Origin: Vicia villosa
Lineage: Eukaryota; Streptophyta; Magnoliopsida; Fabales; Fabaceae
Assembly: GCF_029867415.1 (NCBI RefSeq)
Contig: NC_081183.1
Location: 37,964,655 to 38,028,654 of the forward strand
Length of the DNA stretch: 64,000 nucleotides
Reading direction: 5' to 3'
In this document: positions 34,381 through 46,951 of the stretch, piece after piece
Position numbering within the stretch: position 1 is the stretch's first letter
Layout of the letters: each line of letters opens with the position of its first letter
The notes under the pieces: generated by a model
The model's input: only the letters and a program-made list of their open reading frames with translations
Told to the model about the DNA's origin: nothing
Database searches by the model: none
Program-made: the position numbers and the translations under genes

Positions 34381-34969
34381 TATTTTGTAACTACTTGTAT
34401 GCATTAGAGTAGTTAACTACTTGTATTCATAATTTTCGTCAAGTATGTTGTGGTTAACTACTATTTTTATTGTTGCAGGAAGTTTTGCAGCAGCAGCTTG
34501 TGGTTACTGGAAGGTAAATTTTGAGTTAGATTTATTTTGTTGGGATTTATATTGATGCAAGTATGGAGGTTAGTTGCAGTTATCAAGGTGAATTATCTAC
34601 AGTTGAATTAGGTGGACTGGCTGGAAGTGGGTTGACATTTGGGTTCAGGGAAAATTCTATTAGCTGTAGGTTTAAGACATGAATGATGATTAATAAATGG
34701 TGTATGAAATGTTTTGGTTTGTTGCTCATTGGTTAATGATATGCTAATTGGTTATGTTATGAATGTATTTAGGATTATGATATGCATGTAATGTATTGAT
34801 TAGACACTGATGTGTAATGGTTTAGGAAATTTATAAAAGAATATTGCAAAGCATGTTAATTTGATGATTTAATATAATTTTGACACAGGGAATGGTTCTT
34901 ATATAGAGAACTCGCTTTCTTCAAAGAATTGCCTACATATAGCCGCAGTTTTAATTAGTGGCCATAAAC
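34381..34969. other. Flanking sequence with a possible 35-nt exon
   Basis: This continues the sequence broken at 21516. It includes TTTTTATTGTTGCAG followed by 35 bases rich in CAG (34479-34513) and then GTAAAT, a good match to plant splice acceptor and donor. The 35 bases are open in one frame (EVLQQQLVVTGR). No product is recognised; the remainder looks intronic or intergenic. Confidence 0.4.
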
Positions 34970-36186
34970 TGTTAGAACAAGATTTGTTCTGATCAATATT
35001 CTTAGTTTTGATGATAACAATGTATATGAATTTTGCACAAGATAATGTGGTACTCTAATCCTATGCAATTTCCCTTTCAGGAAATATATAAAGAGTATGC
35101 ACAAATCAGCGCTCAGAAGCTTTGTCTCAGAAGGTTCAGCATGCAACATCAGAACATGGTCTGGCAAGACATCAGAAGATGGTCAAGGCAGAATCAGAAC
35201 ATGGGTCTATGAAAGCATCAGATGAACTTGAGATCAGAAGCAGAAGCACTGAAGTTCTCATGGTATCACGCTCAGAAGCACTTCAAGGTCAGAAGACAAG
35301 AAGATGCTATGCACCAAGCTGTTTGACTCTGATGATATTCAAACGTTGTATTCACAAACATCAGATCAGAAGAAAGTACAGGTGGCAGGCTACGCTGACT
35401 GACAAAAGGAAACTTGGAAGCTATTAAAGGCAACGTCAGTAGACACAGCGTGAACAAGGCTCGAGGTAGTTGACAAAAGCGTGAAACATTAAATGCAATG
35501 CTGTACGGAACACGCAAAGCATTAAATGCTCCCAACGGTCATCTTCTCAAGTGCCTATAAATATGAAGTTCTGATGAGAAGCAAGGTTAACGATCCTGAA
35601 CGAGATTATTCTGAAAAACTTGCTGAAACGCTGTTCAAACTCAAAGCTCAGAAACTTCATCTTCATCAAAGCTCACTACATTGCTGTTGTAATATATTAG
35701 TGAGATTAAGCTTAAACGTTAAGAGAAATATCACTGTTGTGATTATAGCTTTTCAGAAGCATTTGTAATACTCTTAGAATTGATTACATTAATTTGTAAG
35801 TAACTAGAGAGATCAAGTGTTGATCAGGATACTCTAGGAAGTCTTAGCTTGTGTCTAAGCAGTTGTAATTAGAGTGATCACGTGGTGGTCAGGATACTCT
35901 AAGAAAGTCTTAGCTTGTGTCTAAGCATTTGTTCCTAGAGTGATCAGGTTGTGATCAGGATACTCTAGAAGACTTAGTCGCGGACTAAGTGGAAAACCAT
36001 TGTAATCTGTTGCGATTAGTGGATTAAATCCTCAGGTGAGGTAAATCACTCCGTGGGGGTGGACTGGAGTAGTTTAGTTAACAACGAACCAGGATAAAAA
36101 TAACTGTGCAATTTGTTTCTATCGTTCAAGTTTTTAAGACTACACTTATTCAAACCCCCCCTTTCTAAGTGTTTTTCTATCCTTCA
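34970..36186 (+). repeat. SIRE A 5' LTR (1217 bp)
   Basis: Begins TGTTAGAACAAG and ends TATCCTTCA. Three tandem units of about 65 bp (AGTGATCA...GTCTTAGCTTGTGTCTAAGC) occupy 35806-35975. It is about 99% like 63151-64000 by eye over the overlap. Confidence 0.95.
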
Positions 36187-36203
36187 ATTGGCATCAGAGC
36201 GCC
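36187..36203 (+). promoter_or_regulatory. Primer-binding site, tRNA-Met type
   Basis: ATTGGCATCAGAGCGCC directly follows the LTR. It is one base off the usual TGGTATCAGAGC, and is the same in the SIRE copy at 55706. Confidence 0.88.
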
Positions 36204-36272
36204 GGTTCTAAGGTGCAAGCACTTAACCGTGTTTAGAAAAGATTCAGGAAGAGAAAAACGCTTCAGTAAAAG

Positions 36273-37748
36273 ATGGCTAGTGAAGTTCAAACAAATCCAA
36301 CTGCATCTACATCTGGCTCTGCTGAGCAATACAATGGTAACAATGGTTATACTAGACCACCAGTATTTGATGGTGAAAATTTTGAATACTGGAAAGATAA
36401 ACTGGAAAGTTACTTTCTTGGTCTGGATGCTGACCTATGGGATCTTCTGATGGATGGTTACAAACATCCAGTGAAAGCTAGTGGCGTAAGGCTTACAAGG
36501 CAAGAAATGAATGATGATCAGAAGAAGCTTTTCAAGAATCATCATAAATGTAGAACTATTTTGCTGAATGCTATCTCTCATGCTGAGTATGAGAAGATAT
36601 CTAACAGGGAAACGGCCTATGATATATATGAGTCATTGAAAATGACCCATGAGGGAAATGCTCAAGTCAAGGAGACTAAAGCTCTTGCTCTAATCCAGAA
36701 ATATGAAGCCTTCAAGATGGAGGATGATGAAGATATTGAGAAGATGTTCTCAAGATTTCAAACTCTAACTGCTGGATTGAGAGTTCTGGATAAAGGCTAC
36801 ACCAAAGCTGATCATGTAAAGAAGATCATCAGAAGCTTGCCCAGAAGATGGGGCCCAATGGTGACTGCATTCAAGATTGCGAAGAATCTGAATGAAGTTT
36901 CTTTGGAAGAGCTGATCAGTGCCCTGAGGAGTCATGAGATTGAACTTGTCGCAAACGAGCCTCAGAAGAAAGGTAAGTCTATTGCATTAAAATCTAATGT
37001 TAAAAAATGCACTAACGATTTTCAGGCTAGAGAAGAAGATCCTGAAGAATCAGAATCTGAAGAAGAAGATGAACTGTCCATGATCTCCAGAAGGGTAAAC
37101 CAACTCTGGAAGAGCAAGCAAAGGAAGTTCAGAAGCTTCAGAAGTTCAAAAAGATTTGAACGTGGAGAATCTTCTGGTGACAGAAGATCTGACAAGAAGA
37201 AGGCTGCCCGCTATGAGTGCAATGAGCCTGGACATTACAAGAACGAGTGTCCAAAACTTCAGAAGGAGAATCCCAAGAAGAAGTTTCATAAGAAGAAAGG
37301 TCTTATGGCAACATGGAATGATTCTGAATCAGAATCAGAATCAGACTCTGAAGGAGAGCAGGCCAACTTCGCGCTGATGGCTACAGAAGATGATGGATCA
37401 GAATCTACATCAGAATCAGATTCTAAAGAGGTATTTTCTGAACTATCTAGAGATGAGTTAGTTTCCAGTCTAACAGAGCTTCTTGAATTAAAAGCTCATC
37501 TTAGTATCAAATACAAAAAGCTGAAAAAGAAATTTGAATTTGAAACTAAGAAGCTTGAGTTGGAAAATTCTGAATTAAAAGAAAAAGTTTTAAAATTATC
37601 CAATAATGTTGGATCTCCTTCTGATTCAGAAAAATCCACTCCTAGTCTGAACCATATTCTGAAAGAATATGATTTAAGTTTCAGGAAGTTCTTATCTAGA
37701 AGTATTGGCAGAAGTCAGCTAGCTTCTATGATATATGTTGTGTCTGGA
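36273..37748 (+). pseudogene. SIRE A gag, truncated by the Ogre insertion
   Basis: The frame starts MASEVQTNPTASTSG. Residues 30-235 are the Copia gag (UBN2-like) domain, with FDGENFEYWKDKLESYF and KKIIRSLPRRWGPMV. Acidic Ser/Glu-rich linkers, a zinc knuckle near residue 313 and a coiled coil (about 405-460) follow. In the knuckle the first Cys is Arg (RYECNEPGHYKNEC), while the copy at 55792 has Cys, so RNA binding is likely impaired. The frame loses gag sequence at 37748 and ends 18 bases into the Ogre LTR. Gag would package element RNA. Confidence 0.92.
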
Positions 37749-40700
37749 TGTAATATGGTGAACTGACTTTTATATCGGAATGTCGCGGTTAAGCATGAGT
37801 CGCCATCGGCTTTTATTTTATCCAAATTAATCAGAAAGGCTAAAAGAAACAGAAAAAAACCTTTTAAAAGAAAACTGGTTCGGGGGGTAATTATGCAAAG
37901 GGAAGGTGTAAGGCACCCTTTGCATCCATGGTTTTCCATGTGCTCTTAATTGCTTTGCTCGTTTTGAAACCAAAAGTTTAGAAATGTATAGAAGATGAAG
38001 AAACAAGGACTTTAGCTCGTAAATGAGCGTAGCCTTGATACTGTTTGTTTAGAAAAAGTTGATAAAAGACATTTTAGCCAGAGCAAGGCAATTAGGGGCA
38101 ATTACCTTATAATTTGAAAAAAATAATTCTTTTAGCCTTTCAGGGTGAAAGGGTCTATCCATGCCATAGAGGGCAGGAAGCCTTTCATTTGGAGGTTGAA
38201 GGGTCATCGCGTTATCATTCGCCAAAGACTGACCCATGCCATAGGAAGGCAGGTAGTCTAAGGGAAGGACCAGAACAGCCTTATTCGTAGGCAACCAGAG
38301 GATACCTTAGCCTTTTCGTAGGCAACTTTCGAGGGTCGAGATCATGCATATCGAAGGCAGCATCATTAGGGACCATGATCTTAATCGAGGCAACTGGCTA
38401 AGGTATCCTCGTATTCGAGGGACTGGCTATTCTGCAAAACAACACAAGGCAACAAGGCAACAGGCAACAGGCAACAGAGAGGTTACCCCAAAAGTGTGCG
38501 TGTGTGCACCAATCACGTGATTATATTCAGTTATTTTATCTTATAAATTAGTGATTCTAAATTAATTACAATCTTGCACTCCCTATAATTACTAACCACA
38601 CAGTTTAATATAAAGCAATAACAATAGCAATATGGGGAAGGGGACAATGAAACCAGCGGATCCCCAATAGGGTTTGGCATAAGTAATAAAAGACAAGAAA
38701 TATCAGGGTTTAGGGTTACCAGTACTCGTAGCTTTGGCAGTCTACCAACCCTGAAAATTTGGAAAAGAAAGAATAAACAGAAAGGGGTGAGTGCATTATC
38801 GGTTCGGGAGCAAATGCAGTTAACCCTAAAAAACAAAAAGATAAAGAATTTAAATAAATAAATAAAAAGCACTTAGCTTTGTATTTGATCTGATAGGGTT
38901 GGCGGTCGGAGGAAACCTCGGAGGTAAACCTGAAAAGGGCAAAGGCAGAAATAGAAGAGGGAGTGAATGTATGCACAGTTCGTTTAAATGATGAACCCTA
39001 ATGAAAGGAAACAAAATAGACTTTGAGATAGAGAGAAGACTTAGCTTTTGACGTGGCGTGGTGCTTAGTCGGAAGGCGCGCTTGAAAAGTCGACCCTGAA
39101 AAAGGCATGGAAAAGAAATACATCAGTGTAGGGCAGATTCTTGTAAACCCTAATTAGGGTACAAAGGAAGCAAGAAAATACCAAAGATTTAATTAATTAT
39201 TGGTCTCACGACCTAATTAATTTAATCGAGATAAGAAAATAATTTAATCAGGCAAAAAGTATTTTTTATGAAATTTTTAAAGTTATAATAGAATAAATAG
39301 GAATTTTTGAATGTATAAGTAATTAAATGTAATTTTAAATAAATTAAGTAAATATGTTAGGAAATAATATAAATACTAATTATATAAATAAATATAAATA
39401 AATAGATAAATTAGAAAAATAAAATAAATATAATATAATAAATATATATAATATTATGTATTAATAAATAAATATAAGTAAAGAAAATAAATATTACAAA
39501 TATTTAAATAAATAAATAAATATATTATTTATGTGACAAAAGTTTTTTTTATAATAAAATGTATTTAGTTTATTATTATTAAGAAAAGAAAAATAAAAAT
39601 AATTAAACAAGTTATATATATTAATATATAAATAAAATAAGGCTATGTAATAAAAAATAAAAAAAAATTATGAAAATCTTAACTTTTGATCAGGTGCTGC
39701 GCATGTATGGTGGTTCTTGGTACACCTGCAGTCTTCAGCGCGTTGGATTGGATCAGAAGAAGACCCAAAGGCTAGATCAGAAGGGCGTATGGTAATCGTG
39801 TGAGTCGGGACGCATTGGATTACTCCGTTCAAAAAGTCAAAAACGCGCGCACCCAGGCCAACAGCAGAATGCCATGTCGTCGTCTTCTTGGCTGGGAATC
39901 TGCAGGCCACTTTTTACACCGCTTGTTTGCAGAAGGCTACGAAAAGTCCAACCTTTAACACCTGTTCAAATCCAAAACACACATACGGGTACAAAAATAA
40001 AAGGTGAAGCCACCGTTGGCTTCGTCTTGCCCATACGAACCTACCTGTACAAGAATTGGGATCTGATTGTCCCTAAAACGTGAAGCCCTAATTACAAACC
40101 CTAAAATCCACTAATGGTGATTCACGATATAAACATATAAAACGCAAATTAATGATCCAGAATCAATCTACACATTCAAACAAACCATAATATGCAACTT
40201 AAATTCATATATGATGCATGTAATCGTGAAATCGAGGCCAAGAAAAGTAGCGCAAACCGTGAGGTATGGGAGGTAGTTCTTGATGTTCCAACGCTTGAAG
40301 ACGTCTGCAAAACGTTCAGTGATCCTTCAGGAATGTAGTAGAACCAACGAGACCTTTTGAATTGGCTTCAAACTCTGATTTCAACTTTGAGATTTTTTGG
40401 AATTTTTTCACTCGGGTTTGAGTTCTCTGACTGCAAATTCGTGAACCCTTGTGCTATGGACCTGTTGTGCTCTTATAGGGGAAGCTTTAGGGTTGATAAA
40501 ACTGAAGGAAATCCTTTTGAATCTTGAGTTGCAAGTTTTGGAAATTTGATTGAAAATCTCTTATGTAAACTTTCTTAATTTGCTCAATTTCAATCTAATC
40601 TCTTCAAATATCATTTGCACGAAATTGGATTGATTTTGGAATATATTTGCTGATTAAAATAGATCCAAATCACATCTTTTATAAAATATTTGATTTTCTA

Positions 40701-41651
40701 GTAATTTATTTGATTTTAATCATTTTTAAATGAATTAAAAAATTCATAATAAATCAAATAAATCATGTAATTTCGTGGGAAAGAGATCTTGGGCCTTTGG
40801 ATGCTTGGGGATCAAGATTGAACCAAAATAACTTGGGCCCATTTGCAAAAATATTCAAATTCTTTCATATTTTTCCCTCCAAAATAGTCCAACTTTAGCA
40901 AGGCCTATCTCCCTCAATTTTTGAGGTATGGAAGTGTTCTAAGACTTTTTAGAAACCTTAGAGAGCCCTCTAACCAGTTTCTTTGGTCTCATATCAAAAT
41001 TATTTTCCATGTTCATTTTATGTCCTTTTGAAAAAAATGTCTTTTTGTTGACTTTTGAAAAGGACCTATAATGTTTTAGTCCATATCTCTCAAATGAAGC
41101 ATTTTTGGACTTGGCATGTGAGAGACAATTTTGTAGAGAATCAAATTTCCTTTAAAATGAGCTTTGGATGGAAAATTTCTGATGTTCCATGTGAGAGTTA
41201 TGGCTGGTCAAAGTTTAGTTGACTTTTCCTATACAAAACCCTAATTTAGAAACTTTTTGATTTGTTGATTTTTGATCTTTCCTTGATGAACCATGATCAA
41301 TTCTTGATCAAATGGTGAATGATACTTCAATATGAGGATCTTGACAAAAAAATCAGGAGTTTTGACTTTGCTTTGACCATAGTTGACCTTTTGGGTCAAT
41401 CAGTCGACTGTTGACTTTCTGAACTTTTGAGTGACCAGAACTTTGAGATAGGTCTTGATACTTGTCATGGAGGTAATGTGGGATATATTGAGCCATGTGA
41501 GATGTCTTGGAGCCATTGATTCAGTGATTTTCCTTTGAATGAACCAAACCCTAATTCAGAGCCTTTGTATGGGAGAGAGAGTCTATGACCTTTATGTATT
41601 GATTTGTATTGGAATGAGGAAACGTGTATGGGCAAATTTTGGGGTATGACA
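37749..41651 (-). repeat. Ogre 3' LTR (3903 bp)
   Basis: It starts TGTAATATGG after the target bases CTGGA and ends TATGACA. The first bases share a phrase with the Ogre-like LTR at 2553 (an AGTCGCCA block near 37799). It contains an AT-rich block at 39200-39670. No partner is in the window, so the right boundary rests on the TGACA end and the polypurine tract. Confidence 0.85.
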
Positions 41652-41880
41652 GCTGCCCCTGTTCAATTGTCTTAAACCTGAAGATGTAGAGTGGTTTGTG
41701 TGCCAGTCGGTATCTGAAGGTGGAAGATGATTGAACACTAGAATACCAAGAAATTTGCCTTTGTCGGGGATGGGCTTGAGGATGCCATCCAATAAGTCAT
41801 GTATTTATGTTTGGAGTGCTTGAGAAGTAGTTGTTTGATCGTTGATCGTTACGGAACTACTTTTAGTTTTTGAAAAGTTG

Positions 41881-42245
41881 GCTGTTTAAGGAATCGTCTG
41901 AGATATCGACTTAAATCTGAAGATAGATTGTTAAGGAACCGTCCAAGGTATCGACTTAACTCTGAAGATAGATGGTTAAGGAACCGTCCAAGGTATCGAC
42001 TTAACTCTGAAGGTAGGTGGTTAAGGAACCGTCCAAGGTATCGACTTAACTCTGAAGGTGGATCATTAAGGAACCGTCCAAGGTATCGACTTAACTTCCA
42101 AAGGTAGACCATTAAGGAACCCTCAAAGGTATCGACTTAGGTCTGATGGTAGACTGTTAAGGAACCGTCCAAGGTATCGACTTAACTGTGTAGGTGGATC
42201 ATTAAGGAACCGTCCAAGGTATCGACTTAGATATGAAGATAGGTA
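41881..42245. repeat. Tandem array, about 45-bp unit
   Basis: About eight units with core TTAAGGAACCGTCCAAGG then TATCGACTTAACTCTGAAG and small changes. It lies in the Ogre 3' UTR. Confidence 0.93.
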
Positions 42246-42585
42246 ATGTTTATTTTTGACTGCAGTAGTAACCTGAAAAGGTAAAGTTAGTTTTCTTTAT
42301 GCCATGTCATGATGCATGCAATGTGCTTATGTGACGGGATTCTCAAAATAAATGAGAACCTCGCATGTTATGTACGCACTTGTCGCGATGCTTTATGTAT
42401 TATGTATGAACGTGTATGCAATTTGTGATATGTGAATGTGATTTATGTTGTCTTGATTGAGAAAATAAATCTCTGTATCCTTGTGATTTTATTGTCCGAT
42501 CTTGTCTTGAGGATGCTCAGCTGGGGATTTATGGTTTCTGCTTGGGGATGATCAGTAGTTTGATGTACCCTGATTGGGGACAAAA

Positions 42586-42700
42586 AGTATTAGTAACCCA
42601 TGTTGGAGAAGAGTATTAGTAACCCATGTTGGAGAAGAGTATTAGTAACCCATGTTGGACAAAAAGTATTAGTAACCCATGTTGGAGAAGAGTGTTGGAG
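42586..42700. repeat. Tandem array, 26-bp unit
   Basis: Four units of GTATTAGTAACCCATGTTGG followed by AGAAGA or ACAAAAA. A second, independent array in the same 3' UTR. Confidence 0.95.
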
Positions 42701-43479
42701 ATGTAAACTCTGTTGGGGAGTCATGTCTTGGTCGTGACGAGAACCTTTTGAAGATATCTTCCTAATGATTGCTTTGTGGGGATATGATCTTCTGGCTCTG
42801 TGGGGATTCCTTCAGATTGTAGATTTCGAAAGAAGGACTCCTGGGTTACTTTAGACATTGTCTCTTCGCCTTTCCTACCTAATGATCTAATAGATATTTT
42901 TACGAAAGCAAAGATAAATGATAATCATGTTCATATGCATATGTTCATTCAAAGTTAATATTGGACGTTTGCGTATTCGAAAAAGAAGTGAAAATTTTGA
43001 AGTAAAGAAAATAACTTGTATTAAGAAAAGCCATGAATAGGCAGAATAAAGAACATATTGTGTGTTTTTTGAAAAAGGTACAAAATAAAACAAAAGAAAG
43101 ATAGCTATGTAGAAACAATCCTATTGGGTTTCAATTCTGCTATTGCTATTATGTCTTCGAGCATCTCATCCCATGCTTGTTGGAGAAAGATGATTGAATC
43201 GATCTGAGCCCTTTGAACTTGATGTTGTAGATGTATCTGATTGATGAGAGATCTGAACGAGACATAGTCGTACGCTTAAATCCTTAACTTTTGCCTAGGC
43301 CGCCCTTTCGGGTTTTCAGCCTACCAGGATACCCTTTTTTGCCCAAGTCGCCCTTTCGGGTTTTCAACTTGACGGGTGTACATATTTTTTTTATATTTAT
43401 CCCTAATTTTTCCCAAACCCTTTTGGTTTGTCGGGATGCCCTTATTTTTGCCTAGGTACGTCGACCTAGCGGGTCTTTT

Positions 43480-46400
43480 TTATGCGTAGTATTTTTTGAC
43501 TATGTCAGCGTTCACGGGATGCGAAAAGTCTTTGCCATCCATGGTAGTGAGTATCATTGCTCCTCCAGAGAATATTTTCTTGATTACGAATGGTCCTTCA
43601 TATGTGGGCGTCCACTTGCCCCTAGGATCACCTTGTGGTAGAATAATCCTCTTTATAACCAAGTCACCAGCCTGATAAGCTTGTTGTTTGACTCTTTTGT
43701 TAAATGCCTTGATCATATGCTTCTGATATAATTGTCCATGACAAACAGCCGCGAGCCTCTTTTCGTCAATCAGGTTTATCTGATCTAGTCGAGCCTGAAT
43801 CCATTCGTCTTCGTCTAGCTCTGCCTCTTTCATGATCCTCAAAGATGGAATCTGAACTTCGATCGGTAACACAGCTTCCATACCATAGACTAGTGAGAAC
43901 GGGGTTGCCCCAGTTGATGTACGTGCGGAGGTACGGTAACCATGAAGAGTAAATGGTAACATCTCGTGCCAATCTTTGTAAGTCACAGTCATTTTCTGCA
44001 CAATCTTCTTTATATTCTTGTTGGCGGCCTCCACAGCGCCATTCATCTTCGGTCTATAAGGAGAAGAGTTGTGGTGTTTGATATTGAATTGTGTGCAGAG
44101 CTCGGTAATCATCTTGTTATTCAAATTGGTACCATTATCAGTGATAATCCTTTCGGGGATGCCATATCGACAGATGAGATTGTGTTTAATGAATCGAGCA
44201 ACCACATTCTTGGTTACGGACGCAAAGGAAGCAGCTTCCACCCATTTGGTGAAGTAATCGATGGCTACCAGGATGAAGCGATGTCCATTGGAGGCGGTAG
44301 GTTTGATTTCTCCGATCATGTCAATGCCCCACATTGCGAAAGGCCAAGGAGCAGTCAGAACATTCAGAGGAACAGGAGGCACGTGTACTTTGTCGGCGTA
44401 TATCTGGCATTTGTGACATGTTCTAGAATGTTGGTGACAGTCAGCTTCCATAGTGGACCAATAGTACCCGGCTCTTAGAATCTTTTTGGCCATAGTATGT
44501 CCACTAGAATGAGTTCCAAAAGTACCATCATGCAGGTCTTCCATGATCTCTTCAGCTTCCTTTTTGTTCACACAACGAAGCAGGGTTGAATCATGATTGC
44601 GTTTGTATAAGGTTCCATTGCTTAAGAAGAACTTGGATGCGAACCTTCTTAAGAACTTCTTGTCATTGATAGATGCCCCTTCAGGGTATTCTTGAGTCTC
44701 GAGGTATCTTTTTACTTCGTGAAACCACGGCTTTTCTTCGACCTCATCAATAACTATCTCGTAACAGTGTGCAGGTTCGTCATGTCTTCTTATGGTAACT
44801 ACAGGAGTCTCATTATCCCATCTGACCTTGAACATGGATGACATAGTAGCCAATGCATCGGCTAATTGGTTCTCTTCTCGGGGAATATGTTCGAAAGTAA
44901 TCTCTTCGAAATATGTAATTAAAGACAACACCAATTCTTTATAGGGCATGAGATTAGGATGCTTCGTGTCCCATTCTCCTTTGACTTGACTGATGACTAA
45001 GGCGGAGTCCCCATATACTTCTAGAAACTTGATCCTTAGGTCGATAGCAGCTCGGAGTCCTAAGATACACGCTTCATACTCGGCCATATTGTTGGTACAA
45101 TCGAAACATAACCTTGCGGTGAATGGAGTGTGTTCACCTTTAGGAGAGATAATCACTGCGCCAATACCATTACCAAGTGCATTTGAAGCTCCATCGAAAA
45201 CCATAGTCCATCGGGATCCAAGTTCAGGTCCTTCATCCGGACCAGGCTCTTCACAATCAGTAACAAACATAACATCTTCATCTGGAAATTCAAAACTCAT
45301 GGATTGATAGTCGTCCACAGCTTGTTGTGCCAAATGATCTGCCACTACACTTCCTTTGATTGCTTTTTGAGTTGTATATTGGATGTCGTACTCAGTTAAT
45401 ATCATTTGCCATCTTGCTATTCGGCCAGAGAGAGCAGGCTTTTCGAACACGTATTTGATAGGATCCATTCTAGAGATCAATAAAGTGGTATGGTTCAACA
45501 TATACTGTCTTAGTCGGCGAGCAGCCCATGCCAAAGCACAGCAAGTTTTCTCGAGCAGTGAGTATCTTGTTTCACAGTCGGTAAACTTTTTGCTAAGGTA
45601 GTATATTGCATGCTCTTTTTGACCAGACTCGTCATGTTGCCCCAGTACGCACCCCATTGAGTTCTCTAGCACAGTTAAGTACATAATTAGAGGTCTTCCT
45701 TCAACAGGTGATATCATAATCGGAGGTTCTTGCAGGTATTCTTTTATTTTGTCAAAAGCTTCTTGACATTGGTCGTTCCATTTCACCACTTGATCTTTTC
45801 TCAGTAATTTGAAAATTGGCTCGCAAGTAGCAGTCAGATGGGAGATAAATCTGGCAATGTAGTTCAAACGTCCCAGGAATCCTCTAACCTCTTTCTCGTT
45901 TCGTGGAGCAGGCATCTCTTGTATAGCTTTTACCTTTGCAGGATCGACTTCAATACCTTTACTACTAACAACAAAACCCAGCAGCTTACCAGACCTTACG
46001 CCAAAGGTGCACTTGTTCGGATTCAGTCTCAGCTTGTACTTCTTCAACCTATCAAACAATTTTTGCAGGTGATTTAGATGTTCTTCTGCAGTGTTGGATT
46101 TTGCAATCATGTCATCAACATAGACCTCTATCTCTTTGTGGATCATATCATGGAACAAAGCTACCATCGCACGTTGGTATGTTGCCCCAGCATTCTTCAA
46201 CCCAAATGGCATGACCTTGTAACAGAAGGTGCCCCAAGGCGTAGTGAAAGTTGTCTTTTCCATGTCTTCAGGAGCCATCTTTATCTGATTGTAACCTGAG
46301 AAACCATCCATGAAGGAGAAAACCTTGCATTGTGCAGTACTATCAACCAGAATATCAATATGCGGTAGTGGGAAATCATCTTTCGGGCTTGCTCGATTCA

Positions 46401-46951
46401 AATCTCTATAGTCTACACACATTCTGACTTTTCCATCCTTCTTGGGTACGGGTACTATATTGGCGATCCATGGCGGATAACTCACAACTTTCAAGAACCC
46501 AGCATTGAATTGTTTTTCGACCTCTTCTTTGATTTTCTGAGCCATGTCAGGTCGACTTCTTCGTAACTTCTGTTTAACCGAGGGGCTATTTTCTTTGATC
46601 GGTAGACGGTGGACCACAATATCAGTATCGAGCCCAGGCATATCTTCATAGGACCAAGCAAAGATCTCAACATTGTCTTGTAACATCTTGATCAATCTTT
46701 GTTTAACGACATCCTCTAATTCAGCCCCTATCTTGATCTCTTTCTTTTCTTCATTGGTGCCTATGTTCACAATCTCGATTGGCTCTTCGTGCGGCTGTAT
46801 AGTCTTTTCTTCTTGCTCTAATAATCTGGCAAGTTCTCTAGGCACTTCACAATCTTCCTCACCTTCGTCCTCAGCTTGGTAGATCGGATTTTCAAAGTCA
46901 TATTTAGCAATAGCAGAGTCGTTATCAATAGGATCTAGAGTGGATGTGAAT
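43480..46951 (-). CDS. Ogre pol exon 2: RT, RNase H, archaeal-type RNase H, integrase
   Basis: This is a large open frame of 1121 codons from 46845 plus 35 upstream codons to a splice acceptor at 46952. Using the 46845 numbering: RT at about 110-290 with YVDDM at 242-246; a first RNase H at about 385-500, in which the usual catalytic Asp motif reads TVLENSMG; a second, archaeal-type RNase H at about 545-665 with intact Asp (VFDGASN), a mark of Tat/Ogre elements; integrase zinc finger at about 775-815 and catalytic D, D, E near 842, 903 and 939 (GIDMIG, ITDNGT, NGAVEAANK). No frameshift or stop is seen, so this part could be functional. It lacks a gag in cis. Confidence 0.95.

Larger units (their letters stand above)
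34970..37748 (+). mobile_element. SIRE element A, 5' part
   Basis: A 1217-bp LTR, a primer site and most of gag are visible; gag is then interrupted by the Ogre element at 37749, with the target bases CTGGA at 37744-37748. The right part of this element is probably the sequence leading to the LTR at 63151 (see findings). The base pairs left of the LTR are TAAAC; the matching duplication would lie beyond the window. Confidence 0.9.
41652..43479 (-). other. Ogre 3' UTR with tandem arrays
   Basis: Between the pol stop and the 3' LTR there are two tandem arrays (41881-42245, 42590-42700). At 43290-43470 there are repeated phrases (GCCCTTTCGGGTTTTCA twice, and GGGATGCCCTTATTTTTGCC shared with the first Ogre-like element). 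No ORF is supported; the frame at 41849-42112 is the translated array. Confidence 0.8.

Noticed and set aside
35122..35427. 101-codon frame repeated at 54961 and 63303, and reversed near 15349
   Set aside because: It lies in the SIRE LTR; it is shared because the LTR is shared, and it is disrupted in the LTR at 54810.
41849..42112. 87-codon frame with repeated LSRYLGRFLN units
   Set aside because: It is the translation of the Ogre 3' UTR tandem array; the repeat is at DNA level and lies in an untranslated region.
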